Positions 9,567-18,744 of a stretch of DNA of 64,000 nucleotides are shown here, in pieces. Every line of letters begins with the position of its first letter. The stretch's first letter is position 1. The DNA is from Pseudoduganella lutea (GTDB lineage: Bacteria; Pseudomonadota; Gammaproteobacteria; Burkholderiales; Burkholderiaceae_D): positions 5,456,001 to 5,520,000 of the forward strand of contig NZ_CP035913.1 in assembly GCF_004209755.1 (NCBI RefSeq), read 5' to 3'. Made by a program: the position numbers and the translations under genes. Below the pieces are notes generated by a model. It was not told the origin of the DNA. It ran no database searches and worked only from the letters and a program-made list of their open reading frames with translations.

Positions 9567-11909
9567 ATGCCCACTCTCCGCCACTTCGCCCTCGCCGCCG
9601 CCCTCTGCGCGGCAAATTCCGCCTATGCGGCCGACCTGTTCCCGCTGCGCGACGTGCGCCTGACGGCCAGCCCCTTCCTGCAAGCTCAGCAAACCGACCT
9701 GCGCTACCTGATGGCGCTCGATCCGGATCGCCTGCTGGCACCGTTCCGCCGCGAGGCGGGGCTGCCGGCGGTGAAGCAGTCGTATGGCAACTGGGAGTCG
9801 TCGGGCCTGGATGGCCACATGGGCGGGCATTACCTGTCGGCGCTGGCGCTGATGCACGCGGCGACCGGGGACCAGCAAGTCAAGGACCGCCTCGACTACT
9901 TCGTGCGGGAGCTGAAACGCTGCCAGGACGCCGGCGGCGACGGCTATCTCGGCGGCGTACCGGGCGGAAGGGAGGCGCTGGACAAGATCGCCCGGGGCGA
10001 GCTGCAGGCGGATAATTTCAGCGTCAACGGCAAGTGGGTGCCGTGGTACAACCTGCACAAGACCTTTGCCGGCCTGCGCGATGCGTACAAGATCGGCGGC
10101 AATGCCGAGGCGAAGGCAATGCTCATCAGGTACTCGGACTGGGCTCTCGCCCTCACGTCGAAGCTGACCGACACGCAGATGCAGGCCATGCTGCGCGCCG
10201 AGCATGGCGGCATGAACGAAGTGCTGGCCGACGTGGCCGAGATGACGGGTGACGACAAATACCTGAAGCTGGCGCAGCGTTTTTCCCATCGCGCCGTGCT
10301 CGATCCGCTGGAGCAGGGCAAGGATCAGCTGACCGGCCTGCACGCCAACACGCAGATTCCAAAAGTGATCGGCTTCGAGCGCGTGGGCACGCTGGCGAAC
10401 GATCCGAAGATGCGCGCGGCGGCGCGTTTCTTCTGGCAGACGGTCGTCGAAAACCGCAGCGTGGCCATCGGCGGCAACAGCGTGCGCGAGCACTTCCACG
10501 ACCACAAGGACTTCGGCCCGATGATCGACGACGTGGAAGGCCCGGAAACCTGCAACACGTACAACATGCTCAAGCTCACCGAGCTGCTGTTCGCCGACAA
10601 GCCGCAGTCCCGCTACGGCGACTACTACGAGCGCGCGCTGTACAACCACATCCTGTCGTCGCAGCGCCCCGAAACGGGCGGTTTCGTGTACTTCACGCCG
10701 ATGCGCCCGAACCACTACCGCGTGTATTCGCAGGTGGAGGAGGGCATGTGGTGCTGCGTGGGCTCGGGCATCGAGAGCCATGCGAAGTACGGCCAGTTCA
10801 TCTACGCGAAAGAGAAGGATGTGCTGTTCGTCAACCTGTTCATCCCGTCCGAACTGGCGTGGGCGGAAAAGAACGTGCGCATCACGCAGGCCACGGCGTT
10901 CCCGGACGAGGACACCACCCGCGTCACCGTCCATGGCACGGGCAAGTTCGCAATGAAGCTGCGCCATCCGGCCTGGGTGGCGAAAGGCGCGCTGGCGGTG
11001 AAGGTCAACGGCAAGGCGGTGAAAGCCACCGCCGGCGACGATGGCTACGTCAGCATCGACCGGGCATGGCGCGATGGCGACACGGTCGAGCTGAAGCTGC
11101 CGATGAAGACGCACCTGGAACAGATGCCCGACAAATCGAACTGGTATGCGGTGATGCACGGCCCGATCGTGCTGGCCGCGAAGACGACACCTTTCAAGGA
11201 CGAGAAGCTGAACGTACTGGCCGACGATTCGCGCATGGGTCACATCGCCAAGGGCGAAATCTGCCCGCTGGGCGCGGCGCCCATGTTCGTGTCCGACGCG
11301 AAGGACTTCACGAGCAGGATCCGGCCCGTAAAAGGCCAGCCGCTGACGTTCACGGCGCCGGACCTGATCCGCGGCCCGGGCAACGCGAAGAACCTGCAAC
11401 TGATCCCGTTCTTCCGCCTGCACGACGCGCGTTACACGATGTACTGGCAGCGTTCCACGCCATCCGGCTATGCGGCCCTGCAGCAGCAGACCGCGCAGGA
11501 GGAACAGGAGCGCCTGGCCCTGAATGCCCGCACGATCGACCAGGTGGCGCCGGGCGAGCAGCAGCCCGAGTCCGACCATGCGTTCAAGGGGGAGGGCGCC
11601 GATGCCGGCGTTAACGCCGGCCGCCACTGGCGCCACGCGACCGGCTGGTTCAGCTACGTGCTGAACAACCCGAAGGGCGAGGCCAAGGTGCTGCGCCTCA
11701 CGTTCGCCTCCGGCGATGCTGGCCGCAAGTTCGACATCCTCGTCGATGGCAAGCCGTTGCAGTCGATGACGCTGAAGGAAGAGGGCGAGGCCTTCTACAC
11801 GCGCGATGTCACGCTGCCCGAAGGCCTGGGTAAGAAGATCGAAGTGAAATTCGTCGCGAAAGAAGGCTCGATCGCCGGCGGCCTGTATGGGCTGCGCCTG
11901 CTGCGATAG
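9567..11909 (+). CDS. GH127 beta-L-arabinofuranosidase (DUF1680 family), exported
   Basis: This 780-residue protein starts at ATG 9567 after AGGGAA and has the signal peptide MPTLRHFALAAALCAANSAYA. An (alpha/alpha)6 barrel occupies about residues 30-450. The zinc-cysteine site of GH127 is visible: E327-x-C329 in GPETCNTYN and the pair C396-C397 in GMWCCVGSG, one of which is the nucleophile in characterised members. A long beta-rich C-terminal half follows. The family removes beta-L-arabinofuranose, for example from hydroxyproline-linked arabinosides of extensin or from complex pectin. Export and the presence of alpha-arabinosidases nearby suggest handling of both anomers. Confidence 0.9.
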   Translation: MPTLRHFALAAALCAANSAYAADLFPLRDVRLTASPFLQAQQTDLRYLMALDPDRLLAPFRREAGLPAVKQSYGNWESSGLDGHMGGHYLSALALMHAATGDQQVKDRLDYFVRELKRCQDAGGDGYLGGVPGGREALDKIARGELQADNFSVNGKWVPWYNLHKTFAGLRDAYKIGGNAEAKAMLIRYSDWALALTSKLTDTQMQAMLRAEHGGMNEVLADVAEMTGDDKYLKLAQRFSHRAVLDPLEQGKDQLTGLHANTQIPKVIGFERVGTLANDPKMRAAARFFWQTVVENRSVAIGGNSVREHFHDHKDFGPMIDDVEGPETCNTYNMLKLTELLFADKPQSRYGDYYERALYNHILSSQRPETGGFVYFTPMRPNHYRVYSQVEEGMWCCVGSGIESHAKYGQFIYAKEKDVLFVNLFIPSELAWAEKNVRITQATAFPDEDTTRVTVHGTGKFAMKLRHPAWVAKGALAVKVNGKAVKATAGDDGYVSIDRAWRDGDTVELKLPMKTHLEQMPDKSNWYAVMHGPIVLAAKTTPFKDEKLNVLADDSRMGHIAKGEICPLGAAPMFVSDAKDFTSRIRPVKGQPLTFTAPDLIRGPGNAKNLQLIPFFRLHDARYTMYWQRSTPSGYAALQQQTAQEEQERLALNARTIDQVAPGEQQPESDHAFKGEGADAGVNAGRHWRHATGWFSYVLNNPKGEAKVLRLTFASGDAGRKFDILVDGKPLQSMTLKEEGEAFYTRDVTLPEGLGKKIEVKFVAKEGSIAGGLYGLRLLR

Positions 11910-12055
11910 CAAAAAAGATATGGCAGACTGATAAAAATATATTGGTTCGGCATGGCAATTTCTTCTACCATAGCCGCAAAAGAATAATGGCATTCGCCCA
12001 TATTGCATGGATCGTCTGCTTCCGCAATCGCACCATCCACAGCACGGAGACACGC

Positions 12056-13018
12056 ATGACTGTACAGCGCAGGACTTTCATCGCCGCAGCGGCATTGGCA
12101 TTGGCCGGTACCACCTTCCCCGCCCTGGCGGCCAAACCCCTCGTGATGGGCTTCTCGCAAGTCGGCGCGGAGTCCGAATGGCGCACCGCGAACACCGTGT
12201 CCGTCAAGGATGCGGCCAAGAAGGCCGGCGTCAACCTGAAATTCGCCGATGCGCAGCAGCGCCAGGAAAACCAGGTCAAGGCGATCCGCTCGTTCATCGC
12301 CCAGAAAGTGGACGTGATCGCGTTCTCGCCCGTCGTGGAATCGGGCTGGGACACGGTGCTGCGCGAGGCCAAGGCCGCCAACATCCCCGTGATCCTGACC
12401 GACCGCGACGTGAACGTGGCCGACAAGTCGCTGTACGTGACGCTGATCGGTTCCGATTTCGTCGAAGAAGGCCGCCGCGCCGGCCGCTGGCTCAACGAGT
12501 TCGTGAAGAAGCAGCCGGGCAAGACGTTCAACGTCGTGGAACTGCAGGGCACCGTGGGTTCGGCGCCGGCGATCGACCGCAAGGCCGGTTTCGACGAAGT
12601 CACCAAGGGCAATGCGCAACTGAAGCTGCTGCGCACGCAGACCGCCGAATTCACCCGCGCCAAGGGTAAAGAGGTGATGGAAGCGTTCCTGAAGGCGCAC
12701 GGCAAGACCATCAACGTGCTGTTCGCGCACAACGACGACATGGCCATCGGCGCCATCCAGGCCATCGAGGAAGCGGGCCTGAAACCGGGCAAGGACATCG
12801 TCATCGTGTCGATCGATGGCGTGCGCGGCGCGTTCGAAGCCATGATCCAGGGCAAGCTGAACGTCTCCGTGGAATGCAATCCGCTGCTCGGCCCATTGCT
12901 GATGCAGACGGCCAAGGACGTCAAGGCCGGCAAGCAGGTGCCGAAGCGCCTCGTCGTCGAGGAGCGCGTGTTCCCGGCCGAGGTCGCGCTGAAAGAATTC
13001 CCGAACCGTAAGTACTGA
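12056..13018 (+). CDS. ytfQ: Furanose-type sugar ABC transporter substrate-binding protein (YtfQ-like)
   Basis: The 320-residue protein begins at ATG 12056 behind CGGAGA and has a signal peptide ending at PALA. The mature protein is a type I periplasmic binding protein with the sequence VMGFSQVGAESEWRTANT that marks the YtfQ group. The E. coli member binds galactofuranose and related furanoses. It heads a tight four-gene transporter cluster. Given the arabinofuranosidases on both sides, L-arabinofuranose is the likely ligand here; this is inference. The 147-bp upstream gap is AT-richer than its surroundings and probably holds the promoter. Confidence 0.88.
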   Translation: MTVQRRTFIAAAALALAGTTFPALAAKPLVMGFSQVGAESEWRTANTVSVKDAAKKAGVNLKFADAQQRQENQVKAIRSFIAQKVDVIAFSPVVESGWDTVLREAKAANIPVILTDRDVNVADKSLYVTLIGSDFVEEGRRAGRWLNEFVKKQPGKTFNVVELQGTVGSAPAIDRKAGFDEVTKGNAQLKLLRTQTAEFTRAKGKEVMEAFLKAHGKTINVLFAHNDDMAIGAIQAIEEAGLKPGKDIVIVSIDGVRGAFEAMIQGKLNVSVECNPLLGPLLMQTAKDVKAGKQVPKRLVVEERVFPAEVALKEFPNRKY

Positions 13019-13020
13019 GC

Positions 13021-14547
13021 ATGGGCGCCACGCAGCCGGTCCTGGAGCTCACCGGCATCCATAAAAGCTTCCCCGGCGTGAAGGCGCTGTCCAATGCGGG
13101 CCTCCGCCTGTATCCGGGCGAAGTGCATACGCTGATGGGCCAGAACGGCGCGGGCAAGTCCACGCTGATCAAGGTGCTGACGGGTGTGTACACGCCCGAC
13201 GAAGGCACCATGGTGCTCGACGGCCGGCCGATCCAGCCCGATTCCACGCTCGAGGCCCAGGAGCTGGGCATTTCCACGGTGTACCAGGAAGTCAACCTGT
13301 GCCCGAACCTGTCGGTAGCGGAAAACATCTTCATCGGCCGCTATCCGCGCACGTGGTTCGGCGTGGACTGGAAATCGATGCGCGAGCAGGCCGCCACGTT
13401 GCTGCGCCAGCTGGAAGTCGATATCGACGTGACGCAGCCGCTGGCGCGCTATTCGCTGGCGATCCAGCAGATGGTGGCGATTTCGCGGGCGCTGAACACG
13501 TCGGCGAAAGTGCTGATCCTCGACGAGCCGACGTCCAGCCTGGACGAGGCGGAAGTGCAGCTGCTGTTCCGCGTGCTGCGCCGCCTGCGCCAGGAAGGCA
13601 TGGCGATCCTGTTCGTCACGCACTTCCTTGATCAGACCTACGCGATTTCCGACCGCATCACGGTGATGCGCAACGGCGAGCGCGAAGGCGAATACCCGGC
13701 CAGCGAGCTGTCCCGCCTCGCGCTGGTCAACAAGATGATCGGCGCGCCGGCCCAGCAGGCCGAGGATACCGCGCCAAAGGCGCAGGAAGCCCACCATGCC
13801 GGCGGCACGCTGATGACCATCGAGGGCCTGGGCCGCCGGGGCGCGCTGAAACCCGTCGATGCCGAAGTGAAGCAGGGCGAAGTGCTGGGCCTCGTCGGCC
13901 TGCTGGGCTCGGGCCGCACGGAACTGGCGCGCCTGCTGTTCGGCGCGGACAAGGCCGACATGGGCAGTATCACGATCGGCGGCAAGACGGGCCGGTTCGA
14001 TACGCCGCGCGACGCGATCGCCGCCGGCATCGGCTTCTGCTCGGAAGACCGCAAGCATGAAGGCGCGATCCTGTCGCTGTCGGTGCGCGAGAACCTGATC
14101 CTGGCGATGCAGGCGCGTGCCGGCGTGATGCGCGCGATCCCGATGAAGCTGCAGCAGGAGATCGCGGAAAACTACGTGAAATGGCTGGGCATCAAGACGG
14201 CCAGCATCGAAACGCCGATCGGCACGCTGTCCGGCGGTAACCAGCAAAAGGTGCTGCTGGCGCGCTGGCTGGCCACGGACCCGAAGCTGATGATCCTGGA
14301 TGAACCCACGCGCGGCATCGACGTGCGCGCCAAGGGCGAAATCATGGATTACGTGACCACGCTGTGCAAGACCGGCATGTCGGTGCTGTTCATCTCGTCC
14401 GAACTGCCCGAGGTGCTGCGCTGCAGCGACCGCATGGTGGTGCTGCGCGACCGCGAAAAATGCGGCGAGTACGTGCGGGGCGACCTGGACGACCAGACCG
14501 TGCTGCAGGTGATCGCGGGAGAAGAACTGGAAGGAACACGCGCATGA
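13021..14547 (+). CDS. ytfR: Sugar ABC transporter ATP-binding protein (YtfR-like, two ABC domains)
   Basis: The 508-residue protein has two fused nucleotide-binding domains, as usual for sugar importers of this class. The first has a complete Walker A (GQNGAGKST) and Walker B (VLILDEPTSS). The second has a degenerate P-loop (GLLGSGRTEL) but a full signature LSGGNQQKV and LMILDEPTRG. It starts 2 bp after the binding-protein stop and overlaps the permease start by four bases, so the genes are co-transcribed. It should energise furanose uptake with the two permeases. Confidence 0.92.
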   Translation: MGATQPVLELTGIHKSFPGVKALSNAGLRLYPGEVHTLMGQNGAGKSTLIKVLTGVYTPDEGTMVLDGRPIQPDSTLEAQELGISTVYQEVNLCPNLSVAENIFIGRYPRTWFGVDWKSMREQAATLLRQLEVDIDVTQPLARYSLAIQQMVAISRALNTSAKVLILDEPTSSLDEAEVQLLFRVLRRLRQEGMAILFVTHFLDQTYAISDRITVMRNGEREGEYPASELSRLALVNKMIGAPAQQAEDTAPKAQEAHHAGGTLMTIEGLGRRGALKPVDAEVKQGEVLGLVGLLGSGRTELARLLFGADKADMGSITIGGKTGRFDTPRDAIAAGIGFCSEDRKHEGAILSLSVRENLILAMQARAGVMRAIPMKLQQEIAENYVKWLGIKTASIETPIGTLSGGNQQKVLLARWLATDPKLMILDEPTRGIDVRAKGEIMDYVTTLCKTGMSVLFISSELPEVLRCSDRMVVLRDREKCGEYVRGDLDDQTVLQVIAGEELEGTRA

Positions 14548-15620
14548 CGCAGTTGAACATGGCGCCGCCGGCGCCGGCCGCCACGGTGGCCAAGGCCAGG
14601 CCGGAAAAGGCTTCCCTGTTGTCGCACTCGCTGGCCAAGCCGATCCTGGCGCTGGCCGCGTTGCTGGTGCTGGACATCGTCTTCATTCCCGGCTTCCTGA
14701 GCCTGGAAATCAAGGATGGCCACCTGTATGGCCCGCTGATCGACATCCTGAACCGCGCGGCGCCGCTGATGCTGGCGGCGCTGGGCATGACACTGGTGAT
14801 CGCCACGCGCGGCATCGATATTTCCGTGGGAGCGGTGGTAGCGCTCTCCGGCACCGTGGCCGCCATGCTGATCGGCGGCACGATGGTCATCAACAACGGC
14901 CAGCCGGAATACGTGGCGAACACGCCGATGCCGGTGGCGCTGGCCGCCGCGCTGGGCATCGCGATCCTGTGCGGCGCGTGGAACGGCGTGCTGGTCGCCG
15001 GCCTCAAACTGCAGCCGATCGTGGCCACGCTGATCCTGATGGTGGCCGGCCGCGGCCTGGCGCAGCTGTTCACGGATGGCCAGATCGTGACCGTGTACTA
15101 CGAACCGTTCTTCTTCCTGGGCAGCGGTTACCTGCTTGGCTTGCCGTTCTCGCTGTGGGTGGTGGCCGCCGTGCTGCTGGTCGTGGGGCTGCTGCTGAAG
15201 AAAACGGCGCTGGGCCTGTTCATCCAGTCGGTCGGCATCAACCCGGTGGCCGCGCGGCTGGCCGGCATCCGCACCGCCACGCTGATCTTTTTCACCTACG
15301 TGTTCTGCTCCCTGTGCGCGGGCATGGCCGGCCTGATGATCAGCTCGAACATCAAGAGCGCCGATGCGAACAATGCGGGGATGCTGCTCGAACTGGACGC
15401 CATCCTGGCCGTCACGCTGGGCGGCACGTCGCTGGCCGGCGGCAAGTTCAGCCTCGTGGGCAGCATGATCGGCGCGCTGATCATCCAGACGCTGACGTGG
15501 ACGATCTACTCGCTGGGCGTGCCGCCGGAAGTGAACATGGTCGTCAAGGCGATTGTCGTCTTCATCGTGTGCCTGTCGCAGTCGACGGGTTTCCAGAAGC
15601 TGTGGAAGGGCCGTAAATGA
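14544..15620 (+). CDS. ytfT: Sugar ABC transporter permease (YtfT-like)
   Basis: This 358-residue inner-membrane protein belongs to the BPD_transp_2 permease family and has about 8-10 hydrophobic segments. The conserved GMTLVIATRGIDISVGAVVA segment is present at about residues 75-95. ATG 14544 overlaps the ATPase stop as ATGA and has AAGGAA upstream. The N-terminal ~35 residues are a polar Ala/Pro-rich extension. It pairs with the next permease as a heterodimeric channel. Confidence 0.9.
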   Translation: MTQLNMAPPAPAATVAKARPEKASLLSHSLAKPILALAALLVLDIVFIPGFLSLEIKDGHLYGPLIDILNRAAPLMLAALGMTLVIATRGIDISVGAVVALSGTVAAMLIGGTMVINNGQPEYVANTPMPVALAAALGIAILCGAWNGVLVAGLKLQPIVATLILMVAGRGLAQLFTDGQIVTVYYEPFFFLGSGYLLGLPFSLWVVAAVLLVVGLLLKKTALGLFIQSVGINPVAARLAGIRTATLIFFTYVFCSLCAGMAGLMISSNIKSADANNAGMLLELDAILAVTLGGTSLAGGKFSLVGSMIGALIIQTLTWTIYSLGVPPEVNMVVKAIVVFIVCLSQSTGFQKLWKGRK

Positions 15621-16621
15621 ATACCGCTGTCATGACCAACAACGGCGCCGGCAGGGTGGACCCGAGCATCACGAGCGCACCATGGTTCACGTCGCTGGTC
15701 ACCGTGATCCTGCTGGCCGTGCTGCTGGGCGCCGGCGGCGCCGCCTACGAGGGCTTCCTGTCCGGGCAGGTGATGCTGAACCTGCTGATCGACAATGCGC
15801 ACCTGCTGGTGATCGCCGTGGGCATGGGTTACGTGATCCTGGCCGGCGGCATCGACCTGTCGGTCGGTTCCGTGCTGGCGCTGACGACGATGATCGCGGC
15901 CTGGCTGCTGAACGCGGGCTGGAATCCGCTGGCGGTGATCGCCATCGTGCTGGCCTTCGGCGCCGTGTTCGGTGCCTTCCAGGGCGCGCTGATCCACTAC
16001 TTCCAGCTGCAGCCGTTCATCGTCACGCTGGCCGGCATGTTCCTGGCGCGCGGCCTGTGCTACCTGATCAGCATCGAATCGATCACGATCGAAGACCCGC
16101 TCTTCGTGGCCGCGTCGCAGACGCAGATTCCGTTCATTGGCGGGTTTATCTCGCCAAGCGCGGCGATCGCATTGATCGTGCTGGCGATTGCCATCTGGGC
16201 ATCGCGCCGCACCGCCTTCGGCCGGGGCGTGTACGCCATCGGCGGCAACGAGCAGTCGGCACTGATGATGGGCCTGGACGTGGCGCGCACCAAGATCGGC
16301 GTGTATGCGTTCTCCGGCTTCTGCGCCGCGCTGGGCGGCGTGCTGTTCGCGTTCTACATGTTGTCCGGCTATGGCCAGCATGCGCAGGGCACCGAGCTCG
16401 ATGCGATCGCCGCGGTCGTCATCGGCGGCACGCTGCTGACCGGCGGCTACGGCTACGTGGCCGGTGCGCTGTCCGGCGTGCTGGTGCTCGGAACGATCCA
16501 GACCCTGATCGCCTTCGACGGCACGCTGAGTTCCTGGTGGACGAAGATCGTCATCGGCGGCCTGCTGTTCCTGTTCTGCGTGGTGCAACGGCTGCTGTCC
16601 GTCCGCTCGCAACAATCCTGA
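15617..16621 (+). CDS. yjfF: Sugar ABC transporter permease (YjfF-like)
   Basis: The second permease has 334 residues and the same family fold, with VGMGYVILAGGIDLSVGSVL matching the first permease. YjfF is the partner of YtfT in the E. coli galactofuranose importer, and gene order ytfQ-ytfR-ytfT-yjfF is preserved here. The start overlaps the ytfT stop (ATGA). A GH43 gene follows only 10 bp later with AGGAG ahead of it, so importer and hydrolase are probably one transcript. Confidence 0.9.
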   Translation: MNTAVMTNNGAGRVDPSITSAPWFTSLVTVILLAVLLGAGGAAYEGFLSGQVMLNLLIDNAHLLVIAVGMGYVILAGGIDLSVGSVLALTTMIAAWLLNAGWNPLAVIAIVLAFGAVFGAFQGALIHYFQLQPFIVTLAGMFLARGLCYLISIESITIEDPLFVAASQTQIPFIGGFISPSAAIALIVLAIAIWASRRTAFGRGVYAIGGNEQSALMMGLDVARTKIGVYAFSGFCAALGGVLFAFYMLSGYGQHAQGTELDAIAAVVIGGTLLTGGYGYVAGALSGVLVLGTIQTLIAFDGTLSSWWTKIVIGGLLFLFCVVQRLLSVRSQQS

Positions 16622-16631
16622 GGAGTTTTAG

Positions 16632-17606
16632 ATGAAGAAGCAAAGCCTCGGCGCCCTGGCGCTCGCGGTGGCGGCCGCCTGCGCGTGCGCCACGGACAGC
16701 GCGGGCAATCCCCTGTTCGCCGACAAGTTCACGGCCGATCCCGCCGTGCTGGTCGACAAGGGCCGCGTCTACCTGTACACCGGCCACGACGAAGCGCGCC
16801 CCAAGCCGCAGGACAAGGATTTCGTGCTGAACGAATGGCTCGTGTACTCGACCTGCGACATGAAGAACTGGACGGCGCACGGCACCGCGCTGCGCTACGA
16901 CGTGTTCAAGTGGTCCGGCGGCTCGGCCTGGGCCAGCGACATCACGAAGGTCGGCAACAAGTATTATTTCTATGCGACCGTGCATGACAACAGCACCAAT
17001 GCCAAGGGCATCGGCGTGGCGGTGGCGGACAGCCCGACGGGCCCGTTCCGCGACGCCATCGGCAAGGCGCTGATCACGAACGACATGACGATGGAAACCG
17101 ATATCGCCTGGGACGACATCGATCCGGGCATCTTCATCGACGACGACGGCACGCCGTGGCTGTTCTGGGGCAACCAGACACTCAAGTTCGTGAAGCTCAA
17201 GAAGAACATGATCGCCATGGATGGCGACATCCAGACCACCAGCCTGCCGCACTACACGGAAGCGCCGTACGTCCACAAGCGCAACGGCATCTACTACCTG
17301 TCGTACTCGCGCGAATTCCCCGAGCACACGGTGTACGCGACGGCGAAGAAGGTGACGGGCCCGTGGCACTACCGCGGCAAGATCATGGACCAGAACAAGA
17401 AGACGCCGACGATCCACCAGGCGTTCGCCGAATTCAACGGCAAGTCCTACATCTTTTACCACAATGCGGACCTGCCGACCGGCGACGAGTTCCGCCGCTC
17501 GGTGGCCGTGGAAGAGTTCAAGTACAACGCGGATGGCACGATTCCGTTCATTCCACAGACGACCGAAGGCCCGGCCGCGAATCCGACGGCGGCCTGCAAG
17601 AAGTAA
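16632..17606 (+). CDS. GH43 family arabinosidase, paralogue 1, exported
   Basis: The 324-residue protein has a signal peptide (MKKQSLGALALAVAAACACA; the cysteines could make it a lipoprotein, but the lipobox is poor). The GH43 acids are visible as D in TADPAVLV, D in DDIDPGIF and E in YTEAPYVHKR. The fold is a single five-bladed propeller with no accessory domain. It lies directly behind the importer permease. The adjacent gene at 17672 encodes a very similar protein, so the pair arose by tandem duplication. The exact substrate (arabinan oligosaccharides, arabinoxylan) cannot be told from sequence. Confidence 0.88.
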   Translation: MKKQSLGALALAVAAACACATDSAGNPLFADKFTADPAVLVDKGRVYLYTGHDEARPKPQDKDFVLNEWLVYSTCDMKNWTAHGTALRYDVFKWSGGSAWASDITKVGNKYYFYATVHDNSTNAKGIGVAVADSPTGPFRDAIGKALITNDMTMETDIAWDDIDPGIFIDDDGTPWLFWGNQTLKFVKLKKNMIAMDGDIQTTSLPHYTEAPYVHKRNGIYYLSYSREFPEHTVYATAKKVTGPWHYRGKIMDQNKKTPTIHQAFAEFNGKSYIFYHNADLPTGDEFRRSVAVEEFKYNADGTIPFIPQTTEGPAANPTAACKK

Positions 17607-17617
17607 GCAGCCGCGCA

Positions 17618-17638
17618 GCCCCCGTTCGCGGGGCTTTT
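17618..17638 (+). terminator. Intrinsic terminator after importer/GH43 cluster
   Basis: The stem GCCCC/GGGGC with a 7-base loop is followed by TTTT. The U-tract is short, so termination may be partial; the next GH43 gene starts 34 bp later. Confidence 0.55.
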
Positions 17639-17671
17639 CCTTTGCAACGACATTCCTGGACTGGAGACACC

Positions 17672-18637
17672 TTGTTCAAGCCTACCCTACTCGAGCGTGC
17701 CATCTTTACCGCAGCAGCCATGCTGTGCACCGCCACGGCGCTGGCCGGCAACCCCCTCGTGAAGGACAAGTTCACCGCCGATCCGGCCGTGCTGGTCGAT
17801 GGCGGCCGCGCGTACGTGTACGCGGGCCGCGACGAATCGCCGGACGACAAGGGCTATGTGATGAACGAGTGGCTGGTCCTGTCCAGCTGCGACATGAAGA
17901 ACTGGAAGGAGCACGGCACGGCGCTGCGCTACGACACGTTCAAGTGGGCCAAGGATTCCGCCTGGGCCAGCGACATCATCAAGCACGACGGCAAGTACTG
18001 GTTCTTCGCCACCGTGACCGAGGGGGCTGCCAACGCCAAGGCAATCGGCGTGGCCGTGGCGGACAGCCCCACGGGCCCCTTCCGCGATGCCATCGGCAAG
18101 CCGCTCATCACCAACGCGCAGACGCTGCAGACCGACATCGGCTGGGACGACATCGATCCGACGATCTTCATCGACGACGATGGCACGCCTTACATGTATT
18201 GGGGTAACCAAGTGCTGAAGTATGCAAAACTGAAGCGCAACATGACGGAGCTCGATGGGCCGATCGTCACGGAAGGGCTGCCGCAGTTCACCGAGGCGCC
18301 TTACCTGCACAAGCGCAAGGGCATCTACTACCTGTCGTACTCGCGCGACTGGCCCGAATACACGGTGTACGCGACGAGCGACAAGGCGACGGGGCCGTGG
18401 CGCTACCGCGGCAAGATCATGGATGCGAACAGGAAGACCAAGACGGTGCACCACGCGTTCGCGGAGTTCAACGGCAAGTCGTATGTGGTGTACCACAACG
18501 CCGACCTGCCGGCAGGCGGAGAGCACCGCCGCTCGGTGGCGGTCGAGGAATTCAAGTACAACGCCGACGGCACCATTCCTTTCATTCCGCAAACCGCGGA
18601 AGGCCCTGCCGCCAACCCGACGGCAAGCTGCAAGTAA
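17672..18637 (+). CDS. GH43 family arabinosidase, paralogue 2, exported
   Basis: The protein has 321 residues if translation starts at TTG 17672, which has GGAGA at 17663-17667. That start gives a sound signal peptide (FKPTLLERAIFTAAAMLC, cleavage near ALA); ATG 17720 would leave none. It closely resembles the preceding protein throughout: TADPAVLV, DMKNW, SAWASDI, DDIDPTIF, FTEAPYLHKRKGIYYLSYSR. The GH43 acids are conserved. The duplicates differ mainly in the first 40 residues. Divergent specificity of the two copies is possible but not visible. Confidence 0.87.
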   Translation: MFKPTLLERAIFTAAAMLCTATALAGNPLVKDKFTADPAVLVDGGRAYVYAGRDESPDDKGYVMNEWLVLSSCDMKNWKEHGTALRYDTFKWAKDSAWASDIIKHDGKYWFFATVTEGAANAKAIGVAVADSPTGPFRDAIGKPLITNAQTLQTDIGWDDIDPTIFIDDDGTPYMYWGNQVLKYAKLKRNMTELDGPIVTEGLPQFTEAPYLHKRKGIYYLSYSRDWPEYTVYATSDKATGPWRYRGKIMDANRKTKTVHHAFAEFNGKSYVVYHNADLPAGGEHRRSVAVEEFKYNADGTIPFIPQTAEGPAANPTASCK

Positions 18638-18744
18638 ATACGCCGTTTGGTAAGGACTGCCGAGACCCGCGAAAGCGGGTTGCGGCGCGGCCTTCGTGGC
18701 TCACCCGATGCCGCAGTGAAACTCGGCAATGATATGATTCGCCG

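Noticed and set aside
11940..12000. LysR operator (ATGG-N12-CCAT) ahead of the importer
   Set aside because: The half-sites are only four bases and no second copy was found in other gaps of the locus.
18661..18681. Terminator after the second GH43 gene
   Set aside because: ACCCGC/GCGGGT forms a stem, but no T-tract follows.
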